Source: Planctomycetota bacterium
GTDB lineage: Bacteria > Planctomycetota > MHYJ01 > JACPTZ01
Assembly: GCA_016192525.1 (NCBI GenBank)
Contig: JACPTZ010000091.1
Span: 62,001 to 126,000 of the forward strand
DNA length: 64,000 nt
Direction of reading: 5' to 3'
Below the pieces are notes generated by a model that saw only the letters and a list, made by a program, of their open reading frames with translations, did not search any database and was not told where the DNA came from. Shown piece after piece: positions 42,585 to 52,144 of this stretch. Positions within the stretch are counted from its first letter, which is position 1; the number at the start of each line of letters is the position of its first letter. The position numbers and the translations under genes were made by a program.

Positions 42585-43694
42585 ATGTCCGACCTGTTCG
42601 CCGTCGTCTACCACCGCGACCTCCGGCTCGACGTCCCGCGAACGGCCCCCGCCATCGCCGCGGCCCTCCACCGGAACATCTACGACGCGCGCCACCTGGC
42701 CCGCTACGCGCGGGGCATCGTCGAAGAGGAGATGTCGCGCGAGGACGCCGACGCCCTCGTGGCTGCCCTCGCCGCCCTCGGAGTGGAGGCCGTCGTCATC
42801 CCGCAGAGTACGCTCCCCGTCCTTCCGTCGCCCCGGCGAATTCAGGATATCGAGTGCGCGCCGGAGGCGCTCCGATGGAAGGTGAATTTCCAGCAGCCGT
42901 CCTGGACCGAAACCCCCTGGCCGCAGATCGTCTTCATGAGCGTCGGGATCGTGGCCTCCCCACACTACAAGGATTTCCTCTCGTCCGACGGGTTCAAGGC
43001 GATGCCGATGCTCCACATGATCGACGACCCGGAGGCGCGGCGCGAGGTGAAGGAGCGCCTCACCCAGCGACACCTCCGCGGCGAGGCGGCCGCCGAGGTC
43101 GATCTCTCCACCCGTCGGTCCATCGAGGATAACGAGCTGAAGACGCTCTATCGGGAACAGACCTACAGCTACTGCGACCTGCTGGTCTCGGCGCCGCTCA
43201 AGCGCCTCCGCATCAACCGTCACGACTGTCACTTCGACACGCTCGGCCCGCGGATGAAGCAGACCAGCCTGGAGAACTTCCGTCTCCTGGTGGAGGACAT
43301 CGCCCGTCTGGCGGTTTCCGCCCACCTGACCGACATTACCCGGGCTTATCTGGACGGGATCGAGCTCAACCGGATCCTGTTCGAGTCGACCACGGGGTTT
43401 GAGACCAGGCAGTTCGACCGATACCAGACGTGGGCGCTCTATCGCGCCGGGCAAATGGCGCCCTCCCCGCCGCACGCCGAGGCAGCAGCCCCGCCCTCCT
43501 CCGAGATCGCCCCGCCGGTTCCCCCCCCCGTCGACGGACCAGAGTCCCCGCCGCCGCCCATGGAAGTCTCCTGTGACGGTGCGGGTCGAACCCTACTGGC
43601 TCCGCCGGTACCGTCCGGAGAACTCCCGACAGCGGATCTCCCGCCTCTCCCGCCCGACTCCGCGCCCCCGACGGAGGGCGGAGTCTCTGGCTAA
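42585..43694 (+). CDS. Hypothetical protein with Pro-rich C-terminus
   Basis: 369 residues from ATG 42585. The N-terminal part ([22 protein letters not shown]) and [19 protein letters not shown] resemble a small alpha/beta module found in planctomycetal proteins. The central part ([24 protein letters not shown] ... [35 protein letters not shown]) is globular and conserved-looking but matches no family I recognise. The last 90 residues are Pro-rich. No signal peptide. Stands alone. Confidence 0.7.
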   Translation: MSDLFAVVYHRDLRLDVPRTAPAIAAALHRNIYDARHLARYARGIVEEEMSREDADALVAALAALGVEAVVIPQSTLPVLPSPRRIQDIECAPEALRWKVNFQQPSWTETPWPQIVFMSVGIVASPHYKDFLSSDGFKAMPMLHMIDDPEARREVKERLTQRHLRGEAAAEVDLSTRRSIEDNELKTLYREQTYSYCDLLVSAPLKRLRINRHDCHFDTLGPRMKQTSLENFRLLVEDIARLAVSAHLTDITRAYLDGIELNRILFESTTGFETRQFDRYQTWALYRAGQMAPSPPHAEAAAPPSSEIAPPVPPPVDGPESPPPPMEVSCDGAGRTLLAPPVPSGELPTADLPPLPPDSAPPTEGGVSG

Positions 43695-43749
43695 TCCTGC
43701 TGCGCTACTTTGAGGAAGCGTTTCCGGAAAGCGGTGGGCTTTGGCGACG

Positions 43750-43871
43750 TGTCATCCCGAGGAGGCCGCCCGCTGTTTGGGCGGCCGACGAGGGATCTTG
43801 CCCGTAAGGCGCTCTTCCCGGAGGCACGGAGACGTTCGCACCAGATTCCTCGAGAGAAGTGCCCTCGCACT
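43750..43871. repeat. One-ended MITE-like element
   Basis: It starts with TGTCATCCCGAGG like the 13028 element and contains GGCGGCCGACGAGGGATCTT and AGATTCCTCGAGA, but the right terminal repeat is missing. Probably a truncated copy. Confidence 0.5.
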
Positions 43872-43890
43872 TGATCGATGCGGTCCCCCC

Positions 43891-45093
43891 TCACCTCCGT
43901 CCCTTCCCGCCCGGCCTCATCCCGAGCGTGGCGGCGGCTTCCCCCTCCTCGATGGTGCGGCGGGCGTACTCGCGGATGTCGGCGGCGGAAATGCCGCCCG
44001 AGGTGAACACGTAGTCGGTGTGGATGGAAATGCGGCGGAACAGGTCGCGCTGGAAGGCGATCCGTCCCTTCGCCCGGTCGATCTCCTCGATCCGGGCCGT
44101 GTCTCCCTGCGCCTCGGCGATCCGGCGGGAGGCGTCGAGCGAATTGGATTCCACGGAAAGGGCCACCAGCCGGTCGATGTGGAAAGCGGGCTGTCCCTCC
44201 ATCTGGCGGGCCAGCGACATCGGCGCCTCGGCGAGGCGTCGGGCCTCTTCGAGGTTCCCCGCGGCGAGGGCGGCGTCGGCGGCCTCGGTCATGAACCGTC
44301 CGGTGTTCCGGATCGGGACCAGGGCCGGGAGCATCGTCGAGAAGAGCACGCCCATGATCGCCTCCGGAGAGGCGTCCGGCTTCGTGTCGAGGAGATTAGC
44401 GAGCCGGGCCTCGGCCTCGGCGATGGCGTACATCCGGAGCGCGGGACGGCTCAGGGCCTCCTCGGCCCATCGCCGGGCCGAGGCGGGGTCCCCCGCCTCT
44501 TTTGCGAGATGGGCGAGGCAGTACGGCGCGAGGGCGTTGTCGCGATCGATCTGGTCGAGCTGTTCGAGCTCGGCCCGGAGGCGCGGGCGCTCGGCCTCGT
44601 TGTTCCAGAGGTTCACGATGAGCGCGGCGCGGTACTTCGGGTTCTCCGGCTCGAGCGCGATCGCCGCCTCGATCGCCTCGCGGTCTTTGGGCGGGGAGAG
44701 CGAATACGAGGAACGGTACAGTTCCTCGGCCCCGTTCTTCGCCTTCGGAGGCGCCCAGAGAGGGGCCGCCATCTCCCCGGGCTTCCCCGACTCCGCGGTG
44801 GCAGGCGTGGACGCAGCGGCCGGGCCTTCATCAGGGTCCGCCGACGGCGCCGGGGACGATTCCACCGGACGCCGTACCGCGGAGGTGGCGGGCTCATGCT
44901 CCGCCGGCCCCGTCCGCAAGAGAGCAGGGCGCCGCTTGCCGGCGAGCTCCAGCTCTTCCATGCGTTCGACGAGTCGGTCCCGCTCCTCGTGCGACTGCTG
45001 GGCGACGATCATCCGCCACGCGCCGGTGATGAGCCCCGCGGTCGAAAGCGCGAGGGCGAGCAAGGCGGGGATGGGGGAGGATCGGTTCATCAT
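43891..45093 (-). CDS. Membrane-anchored TPR-like protein
   Basis: 400 residues. N-terminal TM anchor (PALLALALSTAGLITGAWRMI), a coiled coil (EERDRLVERMEELELAG), a Pro/Ala linker, then helical repeats resembling TPR (YRAALIVNLWNNEAERPRLR, PYCLAHLAKEAGDPASARRWAEEAL, AADAALAAGNLEEARRLAEAP). It starts 3 bases after the stop of the upstream gene and shares its anchor-coiled-coil-linker layout, so the two probably act together. Function unknown. Confidence 0.7.
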   Translation of the reverse strand: MMNRSSPIPALLALALSTAGLITGAWRMIVAQQSHEERDRLVERMEELELAGKRRPALLRTGPAEHEPATSAVRRPVESSPAPSADPDEGPAAASTPATAESGKPGEMAAPLWAPPKAKNGAEELYRSSYSLSPPKDREAIEAAIALEPENPKYRAALIVNLWNNEAERPRLRAELEQLDQIDRDNALAPYCLAHLAKEAGDPASARRWAEEALSRPALRMYAIAEAEARLANLLDTKPDASPEAIMGVLFSTMLPALVPIRNTGRFMTEAADAALAAGNLEEARRLAEAPMSLARQMEGQPAFHIDRLVALSVESNSLDASRRIAEAQGDTARIEEIDRAKGRIAFQRDLFRRISIHTDYVFTSGGISAADIREYARRTIEEGEAAATLGMRPGGKGRR

Positions 45094-45096
45094 GGT

Positions 45097-46233
45097 CTAT
45101 TCCCCCCACCCGTCCGGACTCTTCGGATCGCCGGGCCAGCGCATCACCGGCGCCCCGTCCCCCTGATCCCGCGCGAGGACGCCCGTCCCGCGACGGGTGA
45201 TGAAGACCCGCCGGCCGCTCCGGCCGTAGTCGACCGGGGCGGCCCAGAAGGCGAAGTCGACCGTCCGATCGATGGAACGGCCGTCCGCCTCGAGCGGCAT
45301 GATCCCGAAGGTGTACCCACCCCAGTCGGCGCCCGACGAGAGAACAACCGCCATCCCGGCGGAGAGGACCGGGGCGTCCCCGCTCATCCCGGGCGCGAGG
45401 GCCAGTTCGTCGATCGAGGTCGCGAAGTCGAAGCCGTCCCGGTCGGGATCGGTCTCCGCGAAGCGGAGCTGCGCGATGGCGAGGAGGTTGAGGATGAGCC
45501 GGGCCTGGGTCTCGTTGTGCTCGATCTCCGCGGTGGGCGATTCGGCCGCGGCCGCCAGCTTCCAGTCCTCCCCGTCTTCCTTCAGATACCAGGTGTCGCG
45601 TTCGGCGGAGAAGGGGGAATCCACCTCCACGGTGGCCCACCCGGCCTCCCGGGTGAGAATCTTCGGGTTCAGCCGGCGCGCCAGACCCTGAAAGACGAAC
45701 GGCTCGTCCCGCTTCAGGGCGCCGAGGTACAGCGCGAAGTCCTCCGCGGAACCGATCCCCTGGGAGAACATGAGCTGCATCCGGAAGTCCTCGGTGAAGT
45801 AGCCGTAGAGCTCGGCGTACTTCCCCTCCTCGACGAGGTCGGCGTACTTGGCCAGGATTTCGAGGATGACGGCGGGGTCGGGCGGCGGCCGAACCGGGGC
45901 CCGCGGGGTCGCGGCCGGGCCGGATTCAGACGGCTCGGGCGCCGTAGGGGGTGGCACGGGCCGCTCGCCGTCCCGGGGTGGCACGGGCCGCTTACTGCCC
46001 GTGCCTGGATCGGCGCGGTCGGACAAGCCGCCCGTGCCACCTGCGGAAGCCTCAGAGGGCGCCCGACGCACGGTCCGGAGCGGATCGGCCTCCCGCTCAA
46101 GCGTGGAGACGCGGATCCGGAGCCGGTCCATCTCCGCCCCGGCCTCCGACGCGCGGATTCCGGCGAAGAGGTGCAGACCGATCGCGATCAGGGCGTCAAG
46201 GGCGGCGGCGATCCAGAGAACGCGGGCGGTCAT
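45097..46233 (-). CDS. Membrane-anchored coiled-coil protein, partner of downstream TPR-like gene
   Basis: 378 residues. TM segment (VLWIAAALDALIAIGLHLF), coiled coil (EMDRLRIRVSTLEREA), a linker encoded by a bipartite REP palindrome, an SnoaL/NTF2-like region (ILAKYADLVEEGKYAELYGYFTED) and a type II secretion pseudopilin-like tail (TDPDRDGFDFATSIDELALAPGM ... GYTFGIMPLEADGRS) common in planctomycetal DUF2950-like proteins. Likely periplasmic. It is followed after 3 bases by the TPR-like gene. Confidence 0.65.
   Translation of the reverse strand: MTARVLWIAAALDALIAIGLHLFAGIRASEAGAEMDRLRIRVSTLEREADPLRTVRRAPSEASAGGTGGLSDRADPGTGSKRPVPPRDGERPVPPPTAPEPSESGPAATPRAPVRPPPDPAVILEILAKYADLVEEGKYAELYGYFTEDFRMQLMFSQGIGSAEDFALYLGALKRDEPFVFQGLARRLNPKILTREAGWATVEVDSPFSAERDTWYLKEDGEDWKLAAAAESPTAEIEHNETQARLILNLLAIAQLRFAETDPDRDGFDFATSIDELALAPGMSGDAPVLSAGMAVVLSSGADWGGYTFGIMPLEADGRSIDRTVDFAFWAAPVDYGRSGRRVFITRRGTGVLARDQGDGAPVMRWPGDPKSPDGWGE
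45950..46041. repeat. Bipartite REP-like palindrome inside a gene
   Basis: GGTGGCACGGGCCGCTCGCC, GGTGGCACGGGCCGCTTACT-GCCCGTGCC and GACAAGCCGCCCGTGCCACC. It is translated in frame as a Gly/Pro/Arg linker. It matches the intergenic element at 60793-60863. Confidence 0.75.
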
Positions 46234-46621
46234 GGAGCATGGACTCCGGAGAATCGTCGAGGAGCACACCCACCGCAAGGACGGAGCGCGAACGGACCTT
46301 CGATTGCGGGTCTTGGATTCCGGATCGTGGATTGAACGAATCATAGACCCAGGGCGAGAGCATTTCAACGGGAAACCCGCCTCAAACGCGCCCACGTCTT
46401 GACCGGTCATCCTGAGCCTCGCCCTCAGGGCGAGGCGAAGGATCACCAGCCCTGAAGCCGAGACCCACTCAGGCTGGCGATCCTTCGCTTCGCGGCCCTG
46501 CGGGCCGCTTCGCTCAGGATGACAGCCAAAGTGTGGGCGCATTCAAGGAAGCCCGCCGGAAAAGGCGTGACTTTCACTCCGGCCCGGGGTTCAATCTGGA
46601 GACATTCAAAAGGAGAGCGCC
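46234..46621. other. Intergenic region with palindromic element
   Basis: No gene. Contains the element at 46406-46523 and a GATTGCGGGTCTTGGATTCC-like repeat near 46300 related to those at 3190 and 61380. Confidence 0.6.
46406..46523. repeat. MITE-like palindromic element (GTCATCCTGAGC ends)
   Basis: Perfect 12-bp inverted ends GTCATCCTGAGC and GCTCAGGATGAC, internal GGCGAAGGATCACCAG and CTGGCGATCCTTCGC. An outer inverted repeat GCGCCCAC/GTGGGCGC encloses it, the same nested plan as 15961-16175. Confidence 0.75.
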
Positions 46622-47164
46622 ATGTCGAATCGCCGGATGTTCTGGGTGGTCCCGGTCCTCCTCCTCGGGGCGGCCGTCGTCGTGGCGGGGGAGACCGCCG
46701 AACTCGGGGGGGTCGTCGCGGACCTGAAGTGGAAGTCGCTCGACGGCAAGGAGGTCAGTCTGGGCGCGCTCCGGAAGACGGACAAGGAGGCGGGGAAGGT
46801 CGTGGTCGTGCACTTCTGGTCGTACAAGTGTCCGAGCGGAAAGAGGATCCTCGACGAGGTGAAGGCGATGGCGGAGGCCTGCGAGAAGAACGGAATGGCC
46901 TTCATCGGCGTCTGCGCCTACGGCGAGAGCGAGGCGGAGCTGAAGGCCTTCGCGGAGAAGAACGGAATCAGCTATACCCTCTGTTGCGACGAGGGCAAGA
47001 CGGGAACGAACACTCTCGGGGCGAAGGTGGTGACGGCGACCTACGTCCTCGACAGGGAGGGGAAGCTGGTCTATCGAGGCGGCTGGGCGAAGGCGATGGA
47101 CGCGGCGGGCGAGGCGAACGAGGGGAAGGAGGTCTCGGTCAAGGAGACGAAGCCGGCCGGCTGA
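46622..47164 (+). CDS. Exported redoxin / AhpC-TSA-like protein
   Basis: 180 residues with signal peptide (FWVVPVLLLGAAVVVAGE). Thioredoxin-fold features: LDGKEVSLGALRKTD, VVVHFWSYKCPSGKRILDEV with a single Cys at the position of the peroxidatic or CxxC N-terminal Cys, VCAYGESEAELKAFAEKNGI, and VVTATYVLDREGKLVYRG with the T-A-T before the conserved strand. The second Cys of CxxC is absent (CPSG), so it is more like a peroxiredoxin-type protein than a disulfide reductase. GGAGAG precedes the ATG. Confidence 0.8.
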   Translation: MSNRRMFWVVPVLLLGAAVVVAGETAELGGVVADLKWKSLDGKEVSLGALRKTDKEAGKVVVVHFWSYKCPSGKRILDEVKAMAEACEKNGMAFIGVCAYGESEAELKAFAEKNGISYTLCCDEGKTGTNTLGAKVVTATYVLDREGKLVYRGGWAKAMDAAGEANEGKEVSVKETKPAG

Positions 47165-47262
47165 AAGATCAAGGCGTAGGCGCCCCGGTGGGGGTGGACA
47201 TCGGTGACGTATCGACGTTCTGCGGCGACGGCATGGCGCAGAGTCCGTTGAAACCTCAGGGC

Positions 47263-50184
47263 TTACTCTTCTCTCGCCGGCCCATCATCCTCGTGGGAGG
47301 GGTCCGCGACCGGGTAGGCGACCAGCCGGAACCCGTTGAAGATGTGGACCGTGGCCGGTCGGCCGGCGAAGCGGTAGGCCGAGTGGAGATACTGCCCCGC
47401 CAGCATGCAGGCCCCGCCGCGGATGGCGCGCCACTCGTGATAGCTCGGCTGCGGCATGTTCCGGCACCAGTCGCGCGCGTTCCCCGCCAGATCGCGGACC
47501 CCGTACGGCGATTCGTCCGTCGCCATCGCGCCCACCGGCAGCACCCGCCCCCCCTTCTCGTGCGTCTCCATCCCGTTGCAGAACGAGGCGTCGAAGCGGT
47601 CCCCCCAGGGATAGATCCGGCCGTCGCAGCCCCGCGCGGTCTTCTCCCACTCCTCTTCGCGGGGGAGCGCCACGAAGCGCCGCTGGCGCGACGCGCTCCA
47701 GGCGGCGAACGCCGCCGCGTCCTCCCCGGAGACGCACGTGATCGGCTGACGCGCGTCCCACGGCTGCGGACCCGAGGCGCCCGGAAAGAGCGGACCCTCC
47801 GGACCGGGCAGCGCGTATCGTCCGTCGGCTCCGCGCGGCCACAGATATCCGGCCTGCGTCTCCGTTCTCGGGACGCGCCGCGCGGCCTCGTCCGGATGGG
47901 TGCGGACGAGATCGTTCAGGAATTCGAGATACTCTCCCGCCGTCACGGGGAATCTCGCGATGAAAAAGTCCGGCACGTCGAACACCTGTCGCACCGGCTG
48001 AAGCGCAACCGCATCGCCGCCGTACACGACCGGCCCGGCCGGGATGTGGATGAATCCTCCTCCGATCTCGTCCGGGGAGAAGAGCGTGACATCAATCGAC
48101 TCCTGCCGAAGCCGCGTGATGTGAAGCGGGACGCGGGCGAAGGAACCGTCCGCCGACACGAGGAGCAGCAGATACCGCCCCATCGGGATCCTCACCCCCT
48201 CGAGCGGGGTGGGTCCCAGGTATTGCGCCTCGGAGAGCGGGAGCCCATCGACCTGCGCCGCCGGCGTCGGCATCTTCCCGGCCGCGCCGCCGGGCCCCGC
48301 CACCCCGGTCGGCCGCGCCGGAACGAGCCGACGATCGACCTCGCGCCACGCGTAGAGGAAGATGTGGACGCCGATGAGCGGAACAGGGACGCATTCGGAT
48401 CGGTGCCGGCGAAAGGCTGTGGCCGGACCCGTCGACGCGCCGGCGTCCCCCCCCACCCCACCCTCATCCTTCAAGCACCCGCAGGGGTACCGCCGCGTCC
48501 GGACCGACAGCGTCCCGTCCCCCTTGAGCCGCTCCGCGTAGGAGCCGTCGTCGTACTGCTCCACCAGAACGCGGTTGATCCGCATCTGCTCCGCGTTTCC
48601 GGCCGCCTCGGCCTCCGCGAAGCGGTCCCAGAACAGGGCCGCCTTTCCCGCCCGGGCCTCCGCGCAGGAGGGATCGATGCTGAGGGCCGCCGTGAAGGCC
48701 CCGTTCGCCGCCGAGAAGGTGTCGAGAAGTTCGTTCCGCAACTGCTCGATCCCGTCCTCCGCCCGCCAGAGCGCCCGCTTCCTCTCGATCGGGTGCCACG
48801 GCCGCGTCTCCTCCGCCATCTTCTTCGCCGCCGTCTCTCCCTGCGCGATCCGCTCGCGCAGGCCGGCCAGACGGTCCGCGACTCCCCGCCCTTCCTCCAC
48901 CTTGACGCGGGCGAGATCGCGGCGCCGCTCCTGCTCCTTCACCCCTTCGAGGTAGAGCTGGATCTCGTCGTGCAGTTGCCGCGCGGTCGGGTAGCGGTCG
49001 GCGGGGTCCTTCGCCATCGCGCGGAGGACGATCCACTCCAGTTCCACCCCAGTTCCACCGGCACGGGCAGGGGTGTCCCCCGGGGCGCCGCCCCGGGCAG
49101 GCGGGGACGCCGGCCCCACGCGCGCCGCTTCCGCGGCGCACTCCGCCGCTTCCGAAGCGCGCCCCGCCGGAAAAGCAATCTTCTGCGACGGCGGGATGAC
49201 CTCCCCCGCAGCGACCGAGCGCACCACCTGCATCGGGTCATCGCCCTCGAAGGGGGGGCGGTAGACGAGCATCTCGTAGAGGATCGCGCCGAGGGAGTAG
49301 ATGTCGCTCCGCTCATCCACCTGGCCGAGCCGGCCGGTGGCCTGCTCGGGCGACATGTAGGCGGGAGTGCCGAGGATCTCGCCGTCGAGGGTGAGCTGGG
49401 TGCTCTCGGGATGGCGCGGGACGGTCGCAGGCCCTGAACGAAGCGCGCGGTCGCCCGCGGTCCCCTGGCCCTTCACCTTCGCGAGCCCCCAGTCGACGAT
49501 GAGCGTCTCGCCGTACCGGCCGATCATGACGTTGCCCGGCTTGAGATCGCGATGAATCACGCCGCGGTCGTGCGCGAAGGCGATCCCCATGCAGATGTCC
49601 TGGAAGATCTGGAGGAGCCGGGTGCGGCTGAACGCCTTCCGGGCCTCCTCGTCGCCGGAGGCGAGCCGCTGGATGACCGAGAGGAGATCCTCCCCCTCGA
49701 TCAGCTTCATGCAGAAGAAGGCCTGGGGGACGCCGGTCTGCGGATGGGGCGCCTGGCCGAGGTCGTGGACCGGGACGATGTTCGGATGCTCGAGCCGGCC
49801 GGTGACCTCCGCCTCGTGAAGGAACCGCTCGCGGATCTCGGGCGGGACCTCGGTCTCGCCCCGCATGATCTTGAGCGCCACGGGACGGCCGATCGCCGTG
49901 TCCCACCCCTCCAGGACCGTCCCCATCCCGCCCTGTCCGATCTCGCGGGTGACGGTGTATCGCCCGCCGAGCGGCGTCCCGGCCCCGATCCCGGATGGTG
50001 CGCGCGGCCGGCCGGCCGCGCCAGGCTCGATCACCGTGGGCACCCGCCCGGCCTCGGGAGGCGCGCACGGCTGCGTGTCCGAGACGTCGTCCACGACGGG
50101 CGGGGGCGGAGGGGGGCCCGAGGCCGGCATGACAACGGTGCGATCGGCGGCGGGCGGTCCCGGCTTTTCCGGCGGAGACGTCAT
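47263..50184 (-). CDS. Ser/Thr protein kinase with C-terminal SUMF1 (formylglycine-enzyme-like) domain
   Basis: 973 residues from ATG 50184 (one base after the upstream stop). Kinase about 95-400: IGQGGMGTVLEGWD, PVALKIM, VIHRDLKPGNVMIG, LIVDWGLAKVKG (DWG instead of DFG, common in this kinase class) and GTPAYMSPEQA. A palindrome-derived insert (ASEAAECAAEAARVGPASPP) sits inside the C-lobe. Coiled coil near 440-480. PEGA-like region (GRYLLLLVSADGSFARVPL). SUMF1 domain about 720-970: IHIPAGPVVYGGD, FFIARFPVTAGEYLEFLND, RFVALPREEEWEKTARG, GIRDLAGN-like GVRDLAGNARDW, and GFRLVAYP. No TM segment seen. Probably senses envelope or aerobic-type stress with the BatA/MoxR genes upstream. Confidence 0.9.
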   Translation of the reverse strand: MTSPPEKPGPPAADRTVVMPASGPPPPPPVVDDVSDTQPCAPPEAGRVPTVIEPGAAGRPRAPSGIGAGTPLGGRYTVTREIGQGGMGTVLEGWDTAIGRPVALKIMRGETEVPPEIRERFLHEAEVTGRLEHPNIVPVHDLGQAPHPQTGVPQAFFCMKLIEGEDLLSVIQRLASGDEEARKAFSRTRLLQIFQDICMGIAFAHDRGVIHRDLKPGNVMIGRYGETLIVDWGLAKVKGQGTAGDRALRSGPATVPRHPESTQLTLDGEILGTPAYMSPEQATGRLGQVDERSDIYSLGAILYEMLVYRPPFEGDDPMQVVRSVAAGEVIPPSQKIAFPAGRASEAAECAAEAARVGPASPPARGGAPGDTPARAGGTGVELEWIVLRAMAKDPADRYPTARQLHDEIQLYLEGVKEQERRRDLARVKVEEGRGVADRLAGLRERIAQGETAAKKMAEETRPWHPIERKRALWRAEDGIEQLRNELLDTFSAANGAFTAALSIDPSCAEARAGKAALFWDRFAEAEAAGNAEQMRINRVLVEQYDDGSYAERLKGDGTLSVRTRRYPCGCLKDEGGVGGDAGASTGPATAFRRHRSECVPVPLIGVHIFLYAWREVDRRLVPARPTGVAGPGGAAGKMPTPAAQVDGLPLSEAQYLGPTPLEGVRIPMGRYLLLLVSADGSFARVPLHITRLRQESIDVTLFSPDEIGGGFIHIPAGPVVYGGDAVALQPVRQVFDVPDFFIARFPVTAGEYLEFLNDLVRTHPDEAARRVPRTETQAGYLWPRGADGRYALPGPEGPLFPGASGPQPWDARQPITCVSGEDAAAFAAWSASRQRRFVALPREEEWEKTARGCDGRIYPWGDRFDASFCNGMETHEKGGRVLPVGAMATDESPYGVRDLAGNARDWCRNMPQPSYHEWRAIRGGACMLAGQYLHSAYRFAGRPATVHIFNGFRLVAYPVADPSHEDDGPAREE

Positions 50185-50185
50185 G

Positions 50186-52144
50186 TCACATCCCGACGCG
50201 CCGATGATACACGATCCACTCGAGGAGGAGCACCGCAAAGGCGCCGATCGCGAACCAGCGCCAGAGTTCCTGATTCGTCAGAGCCACCGCGGCCGACGTC
50301 ACCACCGCCTCGCTCCCGAACTTCACGTTCTCCCGCGGGACAATGTTCGACTCCTCCGCGTTGAGGAGATTCACCGCAAAGCGCAACTCGGCCTTCGCCT
50401 CCTTCTTCCCCGTGCAGAGCACGCTGTAAAGCCCCACGCGCTCCGTCGCGGCATACCCGATCGACTTGTCCTGCCCCACCTTGAACTCCTGCTTCCGCCC
50501 CGAGGGATCGGTCACGGTCACCTGCTCCATCCCACGGTCCGGGTAGATCGTCACCACGTCGCCGGGGGAACGCGTCGCGCTCGTGATCTGCGAGCCTCCC
50601 CCGCCGAGCCACTCCACGACGTTCGAGATGAACATCGGAAAGGAGAGCCGGATCGGCCAGTCGGAGGCGAAGATGTCGAACGCCACGATCCCCACCTGGA
50701 GATTCTCCTTCGTCAGCGCCGCGATGAGGGGCCCGCGGTCCGATTCGAGGAGCGACACCGCCCAGGAGGGGACCCGCAGAGCCCTGGACTTGCCGATCGA
50801 GACGTTTCCGAAATCGGCGAAGCGGGTGGTCGGGTGGGTGTGGTTCCAGTCCACGACGATCGGCTCCTTCACCTCGTCCCCGAGCGCGACTTCGGGCAGC
50901 GGCGGAACCGCCGCCAGAAAGAGGTAGTTGCCGGGGGGGAGCGATTTCGGGGCGCAGCGGTCGAAGACGAAGAAGTCGTACGCCAGGGCGCCTTCGAGAT
51001 GAGCGCGTTCGTCCTTCGCGAACGCCTCCGGGGTGATCTTGGAGACGCTCGTGCGGGGATCGAGGGCGAGCGCCTTCTCGAGGAAGAAGTTGTTCTCGGA
51101 GACGAGGAGGAGGTCGATCGTCTGCTCGGCCCCAATGATGGTCCAGGCGGTGTTGTCGACGGCGAGATCGTCGTCGAGGTCGAGCCGGACCCGGAGCACC
51201 CCCTTCTTCAGGCCCTGCTTGTCGAAGACGCGCGAAACCGACTTCCCGGGGCCGAGTTCCACCGGCGCGGCGTCGATCATCTTGTCGTTGAGGTAGAGTT
51301 CGAGCGTCGCCTCCGCCTTCTCCTTCCCGAAGTTCTCGACCCGGGCGTACACCTGGAAGTCGCCGACAGCGTCCAGCGACTTGCGCGCGTCGAGGGCGGT
51401 GATGGCGAGGTTTCCTGGTTTTTTTTCGCCGATGGTGACGAGCGAGACGGGGAGTCCCTTGGGGAGGCGGTCGGGGAGGTCGGTGAAGCGTCCGTCGGAG
51501 ACGATCACGAGGCGCCGCTTGGAGTTCACCTGGTTCCCGAGGGGGGAGACCGGTACGGGGGGGGCGTCCGGGCCGGTGTCGGCGCCCGGGACGGCGGTGG
51601 GCGGGGCGGCGAGCGAGGCGGCGATGAGGATCGCCTCGCGGAGGTTGGTGCGGGTGTCGGCCGGTTCGAGGGCGTCGATGGCCTGTTTGAGCCGCATCCG
51701 GTCGCGGGTGAGCGAAGCCACGATCGAGGCCTTGGAACTGTAGGCGATGACCATCATGTTGTCGCTGTCGTTCATCCCGTCGACCGCCTCCTTCGCCTTC
51801 CTCTTGGCCTCGGCGAGACGGTTCGGCGACACGTCGGTGGCCTGCATGGAGGCGGAGTTGTCGATGAGAACGAAGAGGCTCTCCCCGTCCTCCGGCTTGC
51901 CCTGGATGTACGGGCGCATGAGGGCGAACACCGCGAGGGCGAGGACGAGGAGCTGGAGGAAGAGGAGCAGGTTCCGGCGGAGTTTCTGGAACGGGGCATT
52001 GACGCGGAAATCCTCGATCGCGCGTTTCCAGAGGTAGGTGCTGGAGATCACCTGCTCCTTGCGGCGGAGTTTGAGCAGGTAGAGCAGGACCACGAGCGGC
52101 ATCAGCGCGGCGAAACCGAGCATGGACAGGCTCAGGAAGTTCAT
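50186..52144 (-). CDS. BatA-like VWA-domain membrane protein
   Basis: 652 residues. N-terminal BatA family region: MLGFAALMPLVVLLYLLKLRRKEQVISSTYLWKRA, then LLLFLQLLVLALAVFALMRPY. VWA domain with the MIDAS motif FVLIDNSASMQATD near residue 95, TRTNLREAILIA and LVIVSDGRFTD. A beta-rich periplasmic-type region follows, and a C-terminal TM (WFAIGAFAVLLLEWIVYHRR). It overlaps the DUF58 stop (ATGA). Part of the MoxR-associated system, likely a chaperone or metal-assembly function. Confidence 0.88.
   Translation of the reverse strand: MNFLSLSMLGFAALMPLVVLLYLLKLRRKEQVISSTYLWKRAIEDFRVNAPFQKLRRNLLLFLQLLVLALAVFALMRPYIQGKPEDGESLFVLIDNSASMQATDVSPNRLAEAKRKAKEAVDGMNDSDNMMVIAYSSKASIVASLTRDRMRLKQAIDALEPADTRTNLREAILIAASLAAPPTAVPGADTGPDAPPVPVSPLGNQVNSKRRLVIVSDGRFTDLPDRLPKGLPVSLVTIGEKKPGNLAITALDARKSLDAVGDFQVYARVENFGKEKAEATLELYLNDKMIDAAPVELGPGKSVSRVFDKQGLKKGVLRVRLDLDDDLAVDNTAWTIIGAEQTIDLLLVSENNFFLEKALALDPRTSVSKITPEAFAKDERAHLEGALAYDFFVFDRCAPKSLPPGNYLFLAAVPPLPEVALGDEVKEPIVVDWNHTHPTTRFADFGNVSIGKSRALRVPSWAVSLLESDRGPLIAALTKENLQVGIVAFDIFASDWPIRLSFPMFISNVVEWLGGGGSQITSATRSPGDVVTIYPDRGMEQVTVTDPSGRKQEFKVGQDKSIGYAATERVGLYSVLCTGKKEAKAELRFAVNLLNAEESNIVPRENVKFGSEAVVTSAAVALTNQELWRWFAIGAFAVLLLEWIVYHRRVGM

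Noticed and set aside
43751-46335. 864-codon plus-strand ORF
   Set aside because: Antisense to the two anchored exported proteins, low-complexity, no domain.
46622-47164. Second selenoprotein candidate (redoxin)
   Set aside because: The redox position is encoded by a normal Cys codon and no in-frame TGA occurs.
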